A stretch of DNA of 27,486 bases, from NCBI RefSeq assembly GCF_042427575.1, contig NZ_JBHMFD010000016.1, positions 1 through 27,486 of the forward strand, in the 5' to 3' direction. Made by a program: the position numbers and the translations under genes. The notes under the pieces were generated by a model that was not told the DNA's origin, searched no databases, and was given only the letters and a program-made list of their open reading frames with translations. Origin of the DNA: Bergeyella porcorum. Lineage in GTDB: Bacteria; Bacteroidota; Bacteroidia; Flavobacteriales; Weeksellaceae. Below, one piece after another: positions 1 to 7,713 of this stretch. Each line of letters opens with the position of its first letter. Position 1 is the stretch's first letter.

Positions 1-29
1 ATCAGAGTTGTTTTCCTAAATCCAAATTT

Positions 30-165
30 ATGAAAAATTTTATTATTGGTATTGATGTTTCTAAAGATACTCTTGATTTTTGTATTCTTGAAAAAGACAA
101 TCGTAAAAAGTTTATGCAAGGGGTGATAGCAAACAAAGAAAAAGACATTCTTACTTGGCTCAGAC
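30..165 (+). pseudogene. IS110-family transposase, N-terminal remnant
   Basis: The first ~45 codons read MKNFIIGIDVSKDTLDFCIL and onward, the typical N-terminus of IS110-type DEDD transposases, where the Asp of GIDVSK is the first catalytic acid. The family is normally over 300 aa. Here the similarity stops near position 165, and the frame runs into unrelated repeat DNA and a stop at 243-245. No other transposase part or IS end is visible. I infer a dead fragment left by insertion or deletion. The exact break is uncertain. Confidence 0.7.
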
Positions 166-212
166 TGACAATCCGAACCCTTTTTTTGAATAGTTTAAAA
201 GCTTATGTCTTA

Positions 213-300
213 CAGCTTAACGCCTACTGCGGAATCGGGTTTTAACCCGACTTTTGAGATGATTTATCCAAAAGGCTTTAGCTAAATTAAAAAAAGTCTT
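213..300. repeat. Dispersed palindromic repeat, copy A
   Basis: Contains a palindrome (stem TCGGGTT/AACCCGA, loop TT, 235-250) followed by a block ending AAAAGGCTTTAGCTAAATT. The same order, palindrome then CTTT..ATT..AAAAGGCTTTAG..AAATT, recurs at 18317-18372. The left flank CTTAACGCCTACTGCGGAAT is repeated, slightly changed, at 341-362. Read on the minus strand the palindrome spells GLKP. It looks like a mosaic intergenic repeat family rather than a gene. Confidence 0.65.
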
Positions 301-338
301 GCTGGGTTTGGTATCCCCCTGAATGCTAAATAGAATTA

Positions 339-370
339 TTGCTCAACGCCTACTGCAGAATTGGGGTTTA
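339..370. repeat. Partial second copy of the intergenic repeat flank
   Basis: CTCAACGCCTACTGCAGAATTGGGG is a near copy of the flank at 215-238. Here the palindrome after it is degenerate (TTGGGGTTTATTCC). The rest of 246-442 shows no coding stretch. TAAATTTG at 376-383 fits the -7 consensus TAnnTTTG and could drive pgi, but no well-spaced -33 element is seen. Confidence 0.5.
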
Positions 371-442
371 TTCCGTAAATTTGCCCTTTGAAATTAGGTT
401 TTAATTTCAATAAAGTATATCCAATTAAAAACCATCAATGCA

Positions 443-2089
443 ATGTTACCAAAAGTAAATCCCACTAGTACAGCCGCTTGGCAAGAACTTTACCAGCATA
501 TAGAAGAACAAAACTTTGACCTAAGAACCCTCTTTCAGCAAGATGCTCAGCGATTTGAAACCTTTTCAGTGAAAGGCAACGGGCTACTGTTTGACTATTC
601 CAAAAACTTAATCAATGCCAAAACCAAAGCGTTGCTTTTACAATTGGCAGAAGAATGCCAGCTGAAAGACGCTATTGCAAAAATGTTTGCAGGGGATAAA
701 ATCAATGAAACCGAAGGTAGAGCCGTATTGCACACCGCTTTGAGAGATTTCTCAGAGAGCAAGATAATGGTAGATGGCGAAGATGTAAAACCTGCGGTAA
801 AACGCGTGCTTCATCAGATGAAAACCTTCTCAGAAAAAGTGATTTCTGGGGAGCATAAAGGATTTAGTGGAAAAGAAATTACCGATGTGGTGAATATCGG
901 CATTGGCGGTTCAGACCTAGGGCCTGTGATGGTTTGCTCGGCACTAAAACATTTTAAAACAAGGCTTAATGTTCATTTTGTCTCCAATGTAGATGGCAAC
1001 CACCTTGCCGAAACGCTGAAAAACCTGAACCCAGAAACCACACTATTCATCATTGCTTCTAAAACATTTACCACCCAAGAAACAATGACCAATGCCCACT
1101 CTGCAAAGGATTGGTTTTTGAAAGCAGGGCAAGAGCAAGATGTTGCCAAGCATTTTGTGGCACTATCTACCAATCTAAAAGCAGTAAAAGCATTCGGTAT
1201 TGATGAAAGCAACGCCTTTGAGTTTTGGGATTGGGTAGGCGGTCGCTATTCGCTTTGGAGTGCCATAGGGCTTAGTATTGTATTAGCAGTGGGGTATGAC
1301 AATTTTGAACAACTCCTTAGGGGGGCTTATGATACCGATGTGCATTTCCAAACCACAGATTTTGCAGACAATATCCCTGTCCTGATGGGCTTATTGGGTG
1401 TATGGTATCGCAATTTCTACGCTGCCTCTTCCTATGCCATTTTACCTTATTCTCAGTATCTGGATAGGTTTGCAGCCTACTTACAGCAAGGCGATATGGA
1501 GAGTAATGGCAAGTCTGTGGATAGAAACGGAGCGTTTGTAGATTATGAAACTGGGGCTATCATCTGGGGCGAACCAGGTACCAATGGGCAACACGCTTTC
1601 TACCAACTGATTCATCAGGGAACGGAGCTTATCCCCGCAGATTTCTTGGCGTATGTGAAGTCTTGCAATGAGGTAGCAGACCACCAAGAAAAACTATTGG
1701 CAAACTTCTTTGCTCAAACCGAAGCTTTAGCCTTTGGTAAAACTGAAAGCGAGGCAAAAGCAGAGCTAGAAGCCTCTAGCCTATCTGAAGAAGAGGTACA
1801 GCGTCTTCTGAATCATAAAGTGTTTGTAGGCAACACACCTACCAACTCCTTTTTGTTTGATGCCCTTACACCATTCTCTTTAGGACAGCTTATTGCCTTT
1901 TATGAACATAAAATATTTGTACAAGGGATTATCTGGAATGTGTTCAGCTTTGACCAATATGGCGTGGAGCTGGGTAAGGTATTAGCAGGGAAGATATTAC
2001 CAGAGCTTAGTTCAGAAGAAGATATTACTTCTCACGATAGCTCTACCAATGGCTTGATTAATTACTTTAAGGCACATCGGAAATCCTAA
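443..2089 (+). CDS. pgi: Glucose-6-phosphate isomerase
   Basis: Interconverts glucose 6-phosphate and fructose 6-phosphate in the cytoplasm (glycolysis, gluconeogenesis). The 548-aa length is normal for the long bacterial/eukaryotic-type enzyme. Both family signatures are present: GGRYSLWSAIG in the first half and FSFDQYGVELGK near the C-terminus. Expected catalytic residues are visible: Glu353 (MESNGK), His384 (GQHAFYQ) and Lys512 (VELGK). The sugar-phosphate loop VNIGIGGSDLGP is intact. The ATG at 443 has no clear Shine-Dalgarno, as is usual here. The gene starts a plus-strand run with folD 72 nt downstream. The upstream region is repeat-derived, so its promoter may lie in or beside repeat DNA. 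Confidence 0.97.
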   Translation: MLPKVNPTSTAAWQELYQHIEEQNFDLRTLFQQDAQRFETFSVKGNGLLFDYSKNLINAKTKALLLQLAEECQLKDAIAKMFAGDKINETEGRAVLHTALRDFSESKIMVDGEDVKPAVKRVLHQMKTFSEKVISGEHKGFSGKEITDVVNIGIGGSDLGPVMVCSALKHFKTRLNVHFVSNVDGNHLAETLKNLNPETTLFIIASKTFTTQETMTNAHSAKDWFLKAGQEQDVAKHFVALSTNLKAVKAFGIDESNAFEFWDWVGGRYSLWSAIGLSIVLAVGYDNFEQLLRGAYDTDVHFQTTDFADNIPVLMGLLGVWYRNFYAASSYAILPYSQYLDRFAAYLQQGDMESNGKSVDRNGAFVDYETGAIIWGEPGTNGQHAFYQLIHQGTELIPADFLAYVKSCNEVADHQEKLLANFFAQTEALAFGKTESEAKAELEASSLSEEEVQRLLNHKVFVGNTPTNSFLFDALTPFSLGQLIAFYEHKIFVQGIIWNVFSFDQYGVELGKVLAGKILPELSSEEDITSHDSSTNGLINYFKAHRKS

Positions 2090-2161
2090 AAGTAATGGTT
2101 TTAGCACAAAAAGTAATGAAATGAAAGTAAAAGTAATGAAATAAATCTAAAAGTAAACATA
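2090..2161 (+). repeat. Short AAAGTAATG direct repeats between pgi and folD
   Basis: AAAGTAATG occurs three times (two of the copies followed by AAAT) and a fourth, altered copy (AAAGTAAAC) lies just before the folD ATG. There is no hairpin with a T-run, so pgi and folD are probably co-transcribed. The origin of the repeats is unknown; slippage is the simplest explanation. Confidence 0.5.
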
Positions 2162-3040
2162 ATGGCTAAAATACTAGACGGACTGAAAGTGTCCAAAGAC
2201 ATCAAAAAGGAAATAAAGGAAGAAGTAACCAAAATAGTAGAATCCGGGAAAAGAGCCCCTCATTTGGCTGCCATTTTGGTAGGCGAAAATGGAGCGAGCA
2301 AGGCGTATGTTAACAGCAAAGTGAAAGACTGTAAAGAAGTTGGCTTCGGGTCTTCGTTATTAAAGTTTTCAGATACCATCTCAGAAGAGGAACTTTTAGC
2401 AGAGATTCAAAAATTGAATAACGACCCTGAAATAGACGGCTTTATTGTTCAACTGCCTCTTCCTAAAGGAATGGACCAAGAGAAAATCATCAATGCCATA
2501 GACCCGAAAAAAGATGTAGATGGCTTCCATCCAGAAAACTTTGGAAGAATGGCACTAGAGATGGACGCCTTTCTGCCCGCAACGCCTTACGGCATTATGA
2601 CCCTCTTGGAACGCTATGACATTGATACCAGAGGGAAAAATTGCGTAGTGATTGGAAGAAGCAGAATAGTAGGTCGCCCTATGAGTATCCTGATGAGCAG
2701 CAAAGGGAATCCAGGTGATGCTACCGTTACATTGGTACACAGCCATACTCCCAATATAGAAGAATACACTCAGAAGGCAGATATTATCATTGTAGCTTTA
2801 GGAGCACCAAAATACCTTAAAGGGAATATGATAAAAGAAGGTGCCGTGATAGTAGATGTAGGCATTACCCGTGTGGAAGATGACGGCGAAAGAGGCTACC
2901 ATCTGGAAGGCGATGTGGACTATGAAACCTGCGAGCCAAAAGCCAGCTGGATAACGCCTGTGCCAGGAGGAGTAGGCCCTATGACCCGAGCAATGCTGAT
3001 GAAAAATACATTGCTTGCATACAAGCGATATAATAAATAA
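2162..3040 (+). CDS. folD: Bifunctional methylene-THF dehydrogenase / methenyl-THF cyclohydrolase
   Basis: Converts 5,10-methylene-tetrahydrofolate through methenyl- to 10-formyl-tetrahydrofolate, supplying one-carbon units for purines and formyl-Met. The 292-aa length is standard. Seen: the active-site segment AYVNSKVKDC with Tyr49 and the catalytic Lys53, IDGFIVQLPLP (91-101), DVDGFHP (118-124), the dinucleotide-binding loop VIGRSRIVGRP (163-173) and the C-terminal TPVPGGVGPMT. All are diagnostic of FolD. The stop is followed by a small perfect hairpin and then queE, so read-through into queE is likely. Confidence 0.97.
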   Translation: MAKILDGLKVSKDIKKEIKEEVTKIVESGKRAPHLAAILVGENGASKAYVNSKVKDCKEVGFGSSLLKFSDTISEEELLAEIQKLNNDPEIDGFIVQLPLPKGMDQEKIINAIDPKKDVDGFHPENFGRMALEMDAFLPATPYGIMTLLERYDIDTRGKNCVVIGRSRIVGRPMSILMSSKGNPGDATVTLVHSHTPNIEEYTQKADIIIVALGAPKYLKGNMIKEGAVIVDVGITRVEDDGERGYHLEGDVDYETCEPKASWITPVPGGVGPMTRAMLMKNTLLAYKRYNK

Positions 3041-3047
3041 TTTTGTG

Positions 3048-3068
3048 CTGTGATGAGGTCCATCACAG
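3048..3068 (+). other. 8-bp hairpin between folD and queE
   Basis: CTGTGATG / CATCACAG form a perfect stem with a 5-nt loop, ending 10 nt before the queE ATG. No T-run follows, so it is a poor intrinsic terminator. It would sit directly over the queE ribosome-binding area and could tune translation or mRNA decay. Function is not known. Confidence 0.5.
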
Positions 3069-3078
3069 AGAGAAAAAA

Positions 3079-3708
3079 ATGATAGAAAACAACGAAACAT
3101 TATTACAAGAAGGTAAAATGCTCCCCGTAATGGAGCATTTTTACACTATACAAGGTGAGGGTGCCCACACAGGAAAGGCTGCTTATTTCATCCGATTAGG
3201 AGGATGTGATGTAGGATGCCACTGGTGTGATGTGAAGGAAAGCTGGGACCCAAAGCTGCACCCTCTATTAGATGCGGAGCAAGTGGCAGAGACCGCCGCC
3301 AAGCATTCTAAAACCATAGTATTAACAGGTGGAGAACCTCTAATGTGGAACCTGAATATCCTCACTCAAAAACTGAAAGACTTAGGCTGCACGATTCATA
3401 TAGAAACTTCTGGAGCTTATCCTATGAGTGGGCAATTGGACTGGATTACACTGTCGCCTAAAAAAACAGGCTTGCCATTGGAAGAGATTTATTCTAAAGC
3501 CAATGAGCTGAAAGTGATTGTTTTTAACCAGCACGATTTTAAATTTGCTCAGGAACAAGCAGCGAAGGTTTCGGCACAATGCAAACTCTACTTGCAGAGC
3601 GAATGGAGTAAGCGAGATGAAATGTATCCTAAAATTACCGATTTTATCTTAGAACACCCTCAGTGGCAGGCTTCTGTGCAAACGCATAAGTATCTGAATA
3701 TCCCTTAA
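3079..3708 (+). CDS. queE: 7-carboxy-7-deazaguanine synthase (radical SAM)
   Basis: Radical-SAM enzyme that contracts 6-carboxytetrahydropterin to 7-carboxy-7-deazaguanine in queuosine/7-deazapurine synthesis. I choose ATG 3079 (209 aa) over a TTG at 3043 because the extra 12 codons would lie in the intergenic hairpin. From 3079, the substrate segment YTIQGEG is at 22-28. The cluster cysteines are Cys43, Cys47 and Cys50 (CX3CX2C), followed by TGGEPLMW, IETSG and LSPKK, all typical of QueE. Another possible ATG is at 3118. Other queuosine genes are not in the window. It probably belongs to the pgi-folD transcript, and the next gene follows after 8 nt. Confidence 0.94.
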   Translation: MIENNETLLQEGKMLPVMEHFYTIQGEGAHTGKAAYFIRLGGCDVGCHWCDVKESWDPKLHPLLDAEQVAETAAKHSKTIVLTGGEPLMWNLNILTQKLKDLGCTIHIETSGAYPMSGQLDWITLSPKKTGLPLEEIYSKANELKVIVFNQHDFKFAQEQAAKVSAQCKLYLQSEWSKRDEMYPKITDFILEHPQWQASVQTHKYLNIP

Positions 3709-3716
3709 TCGCCATT

Positions 3717-5072
3717 ATGCAAAGACTACGGTTTTCCATTTATTTTAAACCCGCTATGATTCTTTTGGACATCGTAGTTTTTGTTGCGGTTTTCTATTTC
3801 ATTTACCTTAGTCAGTATGCCTTTCGTATAGCAGAACAGGAACATAACGCCATTATTTTATTGGTACTAATTGTATTTTGGGTATTGCTTAGCGGAAAAA
3901 CAAGGCTGTATCAGGTGAAGCGTAGTCTTACCTTTACCAATTATCTAGAGCGGTTTTTTACTCATTTGTTCATTTTTATGATGATGGCCGCTTTGCTGTC
4001 TCGGGTGGTGGAAAATCACTTTCTGAAAGAAAACCTCTATCGAGTAGGAGGTATCTTTTTTGCCGTGATATTCTTTATAAAATCATTGGTGTTTTTCTTT
4101 CTAAAATATGCTCGTAGTAAGGGGATTAATGTAAGAAATGTGATGTTTTTGGGGCATAGTGCTTCAATGAAAATCTTGGAACAAACCATCAGAGAAAGGA
4201 AAGATTACGGATTTAAAATATTTGATTTTAAAGATTCTAGTATAAGCCCCGCTTTGCTGAAAGATTTCTGGCAAAACAATGGAATCCATACCCTATTTAT
4301 GCCTTCGGAACCCATTCTTGAAGAAGGTTTACAAGCTAAAATTTTTGAGGAAGCCAAAACCCATCGGGTGAAGATTGTCTTGGTTCCTAATGTAGCAGAT
4401 AACGAGTATTTTTCTTACGAATTGGCCTATATAGAATCTTTACCGGTTCTTAACCCCATCAGGTTTCCTTTGGATTTTTATAGTAACCAATTGATAAAAA
4501 GGATTTTTGATATTGTTTTTTCATTAAGCTTTATTGTACTGATAGGGAGTTGGCTTTACCCTTTGGTAGCGTTGCTCATCAAGATAGATGGCAAGGGGCC
4601 TATCTTTTTTATACAGAAAAGATACGGCTATAGAAGTCAGGTTTTTAATTGTATCAAATTCCGAACAATGCGGTGCAGTAATCAGTCTAACATCTTTGAT
4701 AATCAAGATAATAGAATCACGAAGATAGGTAGATTTTTGCGAAAAACCAGCTTAGATGAGACGCCGCAGTTTATCAATATCCTTTTGGGGGATATGTCGG
4801 TAGTAGGACCTCGCCCGCATATGATAATGGTAGATGATTGGTATAAACCTCAAATCCAAAAGTATGGCATAAGAAGTGCCGTAAAACCTGGGCTAACGGG
4901 TTTGGCACAGGTGAGTGGCTTCCGAGGGGAGAAAGCCAATATGATGTACGAGATGGAAAAACGCATCTTATCAGATTATTTTTATGTGAAAAACTGGAGT
5001 TTTAGCTTAGATATAGTTATTATTTTAAAAACCATTATATTGATTATAGAAGGGGATAACAATGCCCATTAA
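3717..5072 (+). CDS. Polyprenyl-phosphate sugar-1-phosphate transferase (WcaJ/WbaP-like)
   Basis: Inner-membrane enzyme predicted to move a sugar 1-phosphate from a nucleotide sugar onto undecaprenyl phosphate, the first step of a polysaccharide or glycan. Four hydrophobic segments lie at about residues 14-32, 44-59, 82-95 and 108-129, then a soluble central domain. The C-terminal bacterial sugar-transferase domain (from ~260) has the membrane re-entrant helix KRIFDIVFSL, KFRTMR (314-319), the catalytic Asp-Glu in SLDETPQ (345-351) and VGPRPH (363-368). At 451 aa it is normal for the polyisoprenyl-phosphate hexose-1-phosphate transferase family. No other polysaccharide genes adjoin it, so the sugar and product are unknown. 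It is spaced 8 nt from queE. Confidence 0.9.
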   Translation: MQRLRFSIYFKPAMILLDIVVFVAVFYFIYLSQYAFRIAEQEHNAIILLVLIVFWVLLSGKTRLYQVKRSLTFTNYLERFFTHLFIFMMMAALLSRVVENHFLKENLYRVGGIFFAVIFFIKSLVFFFLKYARSKGINVRNVMFLGHSASMKILEQTIRERKDYGFKIFDFKDSSISPALLKDFWQNNGIHTLFMPSEPILEEGLQAKIFEEAKTHRVKIVLVPNVADNEYFSYELAYIESLPVLNPIRFPLDFYSNQLIKRIFDIVFSLSFIVLIGSWLYPLVALLIKIDGKGPIFFIQKRYGYRSQVFNCIKFRTMRCSNQSNIFDNQDNRITKIGRFLRKTSLDETPQFINILLGDMSVVGPRPHMIMVDDWYKPQIQKYGIRSAVKPGLTGLAQVSGFRGEKANMMYEMEKRILSDYFYVKNWSFSLDIVIILKTIILIIEGDNNAH

Positions 5073-5095
5073 TAAAAAATTATTACTTTCGCAGT

Positions 5096-5848
5096 ATGAC
5101 AAAAAAATTTCTTACCGCTTTAGGCGAGTATTTTCTACTGATGGGGAAAGCCATCAGACGCCCTCAGAAAGGCAGTGTTTTCTGGAAACTTTTTATGCGG
5201 GAGATTCACGACTTGGGTGTGAACTCCTTTGGCTTGGTGGTCTTTACTTCCATTTTCGTGGGGGCAGTTGTGGCCATACAGATGTATAATAACTTTAGTG
5301 CTTCTAGTTTTCCTATTCCTACGCCGTTTGTGGGGTATGCTACCAAGGCGGTATTGGTTTTAGAGTTTTCTCCTACCATTATCAGTCTAATTTTGGCAGG
5401 TAAAGTAGGTTCTTATATTGCTTCTAGTATTGGGGCAATGAGGGTATCAGAGCAGATAGATGCTTTGGATATTATGGGAGTAAACTCTCCTAATTTTCTC
5501 ATCTTACCCAAAATATTAGCGTGCGTGGTGTTTAATCCTCTACTGATAGCGCTGAGCCTTGTGGTAGGTATTTTTGGTGGGTATCTTGCTGGGCAAATCA
5601 CAGGCAATTGGACCTCTGCAGATTATATCTCTGGAATCCAAATGTATATGCCTAATCTATTCTATTACTACGCTTTTATAAAAACAGCGGTATTTGCTTT
5701 CATCATTGCCACAGTACCTGCTTACTTCGGTTATAATGTGAGTGGTGGTTCACTAGAAGTGGGTAGAGCCAGTACACAAGCGGTGGTATGGACTATGGTG
5801 TTCATCATTATTTCTGAATTATTGTTAACCCAAATGATTTTAAGCTGA
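5096..5848 (+). CDS. mlaE: MlaE-family ABC transporter permease
   Basis: Integral membrane permease of an MCE/Mla-type lipid transporter, predicted to shuttle phospholipids between inner and outer membrane. The 250-aa protein shows the MlaE family core EFSPTIISLILAGKVGSYIA followed by IGAMRVSEQIDALDIMGV, and about five hydrophobic helices. The start at 5096 is 23 nt after the previous stop. The next gene begins inside the stop (TGATG), so permease and ATPase are translationally coupled. No MlaD (MCE substrate-binding) gene follows; it may lie elsewhere. The symbol is by family; lipid specificity is unproven. Confidence 0.9.
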   Translation: MTKKFLTALGEYFLLMGKAIRRPQKGSVFWKLFMREIHDLGVNSFGLVVFTSIFVGAVVAIQMYNNFSASSFPIPTPFVGYATKAVLVLEFSPTIISLILAGKVGSYIASSIGAMRVSEQIDALDIMGVNSPNFLILPKILACVVFNPLLIALSLVVGIFGGYLAGQITGNWTSADYISGIQMYMPNLFYYYAFIKTAVFAFIIATVPAYFGYNVSGGSLEVGRASTQAVVWTMVFIIISELLLTQMILS

Positions 5849-6651
5849 TGATAGAAGTAAAGAATTTAAAGAAAAGTTTTGATGGCGTAGAAGTCTTGAA
5901 AGGCATCAGCACCACATTTGAAACAGGAAAAGTAAACCTCATCATTGGGCAAAGTGGCTCAGGAAAAACGGTTTTTTTGAAATCGCTTCTTAATGTTCAC
6001 GAGCCTTCTAGTGGCACCATTTTGTTTGATGGAAGAGACATTACGAAGATGGGAAGGGAAGAAAAGCAAATCTTGCGTTCTGAGATAGGAACGGTATTCC
6101 AAGGAAGTGCCCTTTTTGATTCCCTTACGGTGGAAGAAAATATTACCTTTCCGCTGGATATGTTCACCAACCTTTCTGCTCGTGAGAAAAAAGAAAGAGC
6201 CCAAGAGGTGATGGATAATGTTCATCTAGAAAATGCAGGACAAAAGTTTCCTTCTGAGATTTCTGGAGGGATGCAAAAGCGTGTAGCCATTGCCAGAGCC
6301 ATTGTGAACAATCCTAAATACCTCTTCTGTGATGAACCCAACTCGGGATTAGACCCTTATACCTCTAATGTTATAGATGACCTCCTTGTAGAAATTACAG
6401 AGAAATATCATACCACTACCATTATCAATACCCACGATATGAACTCGGTGATGACTATAGGGCAAAAGATTGTCTATCTAAGGCAAGGCATCCTAGAATG
6501 GGAAGGAAGTAAAGACAATGTGATTACGGCGAAAAATAAAAACCTATTAGATTTCGTTTATTCTTCAGAGCTCTTCAAGGAATTGAGAGATTACCTGCTG
6601 AGCAATGATAAGACATCAATAGAAAATATATATACAACACCCGAAAAATAA
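5848..6651 (+). CDS. mlaF: MlaF-family ABC transporter ATPase
   Basis: Cytoplasmic ATPase partner of the MlaE-type permease. The 267-aa ABC domain is complete: Walker A GQSGSGKT (34-41), Q-loop Gln85, signature ISGGMQKR (138-145), Walker B with catalytic Glu163 (YLFCDEP) and H-loop His196 (INTHD). SGGMQKR in place of SGGQ is typical of MlaF-like ATPases. It overlaps the permease stop by one base, and its own TAA overlaps the next ATG by one base (TAATG), indicating a tightly coupled three-gene operon. Confidence 0.93.
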   Translation: MIEVKNLKKSFDGVEVLKGISTTFETGKVNLIIGQSGSGKTVFLKSLLNVHEPSSGTILFDGRDITKMGREEKQILRSEIGTVFQGSALFDSLTVEENITFPLDMFTNLSAREKKERAQEVMDNVHLENAGQKFPSEISGGMQKRVAIARAIVNNPKYLFCDEPNSGLDPYTSNVIDDLLVEITEKYHTTTIINTHDMNSVMTIGQKIVYLRQGILEWEGSKDNVITAKNKNLLDFVYSSELFKELRDYLLSNDKTSIENIYTTPEK

Positions 6652-7280
6652 TGACAACAATGAAAAAGTTATTTTGTACAGCACTGATAGGTGCATCGGT
6701 AGTTGCCTCTGCACAGGTAACACTTTCAGGAAAGGCGAATTTGCTTTTCCCGACACAGGACGGAACTTGGAAAAATACCGTACAAGCGGCACAGAACGCT
6801 TACGAAGCTAAAGGAAAAAACAATGTAGGGTTCAATGTAGGTTTGTCTGCAAAGATAGATTTGCCTACGGCTTTATTTGTAATGCCAGAGATTTACTACA
6901 CTAGTTTTACCAATGAATTTACAGACAAGGTTACCAATACCACCATCGAAGCCAAAAGCAGCCGCGTAGATGTTCCAGTATTGGTAGGGTACAATGTTTT
7001 AGGCAAAACATTAGGAGCGTTTATAGGACCAGTGATGAGCTACAACCTAGCTAAAGACAATACCTATAACGATTTTGTAGAAAATGTGAAGAATAATTTT
7101 ACGGTAGGCTATCAGTTTGGTGCTCAAGCTCAGATAAAGAAACTCATCATCAATGCGAGATATGAAGGAGCTTTCACCAAAGACCAAAGAGACTTCACCA
7201 ATACCGCTTTTGGTGATTATGTGGTTCGCTATGATAGTCGTCCAAGTATGCTGATACTAGGGGTGGGATATGCGTTTTAA
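6651..7280 (+). CDS. Outer-membrane beta-barrel protein
   Basis: Predicted secreted beta-barrel. A Sec signal peptide, with hydrophobic core LFCTALIGASVVASA and likely cleavage after ASA, is followed by about 185 residues of alternating polar/hydrophobic strands. The protein ends ILGVGYAF, whose terminal Phe is typical of barrels inserted by BAM. It resembles the general outer-membrane beta-barrel (PorT/OmpW-like) class, but no closer family is recognised. The ATG at 6651 overlaps the ATPase stop. The ATG at 6660 (MKKLFC) would give a more standard signal peptide and is a real alternative. Its coupling to the Mla-like genes suggests an outer-membrane role in the same lipid pathway (inference). 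Confidence 0.8.
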   Translation: MTTMKKLFCTALIGASVVASAQVTLSGKANLLFPTQDGTWKNTVQAAQNAYEAKGKNNVGFNVGLSAKIDLPTALFVMPEIYYTSFTNEFTDKVTNTTIEAKSSRVDVPVLVGYNVLGKTLGAFIGPVMSYNLAKDNTYNDFVENVKNNFTVGYQFGAQAQIKKLIINARYEGAFTKDQRDFTNTAFGDYVVRYDSRPSMLILGVGYAF

Positions 7281-7303
7281 TTAAAACCCATTATTCAAAC
7301 TAA

Positions 7304-7341
7304 AAAACTCTCCAATAATGTCTAACTATTTGGAGAGTTTT
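7304..7341 (+). terminator. Intrinsic terminator of the mlaE-mlaF-OMP operon
   Basis: A perfect 12-bp stem AAAACTCTCCAA/TTGGAGAGTTTT with a 14-nt loop, followed by TATTTTTA, begins 23 nt after the stop codon. Confidence 0.88.
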
Positions 7342-7344
7342 ATT

Positions 7345-7652
7345 TTTAGGTTAAACGTACTAAATTGTATTTTGAAGACACTTGATAAATATACACATTG
7401 AATATCAAATCATTATATTTTAACCTTGATTACTTTTGTAGAAAGTAACTGAAGTATAAATCGTTAGTTATTAGTAGATTATAAATTTCGTGCGTTTAGA
7501 CTAAAGTATTGATGATTTAGTATCTTCTGCAGCTCCTGTATCTTACAAAATAAGGAGATTAAAAGATAGCACAGAGGTAGAAGTAAAAGAAGTTCTGTCT
7601 GAAAAAGAACTTCAATATAAGGTAAACTAGATTTATTAAATTTTATTTTATA
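7345..7652 (+). other. Intergenic unit: putative promoter plus start-less coding remnant
   Basis: No complete gene is present. TACTTTTG at 7431-7438 fits a -7 element, but no well-spaced -33 element is seen. From 7505 a frame stays open for 41 codons to TAG at 7628-7630 (reads SIDDLVSSAAPVSYKIRRLK and on) with protein-like codon content. It has no ATG, GTG or TTG start, and TAA precedes it at 7502-7504. A terminator follows at 7653. It could be the 3' end of a decayed gene, or a small RNA. The protein family is not recognised. Confidence 0.4.
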
Positions 7653-7679
7653 GAGAGAGTTCGATTTCTGAACTCTCTC
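7653..7679. terminator. Intrinsic terminator between converging units
   Basis: GAGAGAGTTC/GAACTCTCTC is a perfect 10-bp stem with a 7-nt loop, followed on the plus strand by GTTTTATATT. It would end plus-strand transcripts from the remnant unit. It can also stop the minus-strand HExxH gene, though less well because the T-run is poorer on that side. Confidence 0.75.
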
Positions 7680-7713
7680 GTTTTATATTATTCCTATCTT
7701 TACAGTGAAACTG

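Noticed and set aside
30..245. Intact 71-aa protein
   Set aside because: Only the first ~45 residues look like a protein (IS110 transposase start); the rest is translated repeat DNA.
3048..3068. Intrinsic terminator for folD
   Set aside because: No T-run follows the stem and queE begins within 10 nt.
3043..3078. TTG start for queE giving a 12-residue extension
   Set aside because: The extension reads through the intergenic hairpin and has no family similarity; ATG 3079 gives a normal QueE length.
5062..5289. 75-aa ORF overlapping the start of mlaE
   Set aside because: It is an out-of-frame shadow of the permease gene with no supported product.
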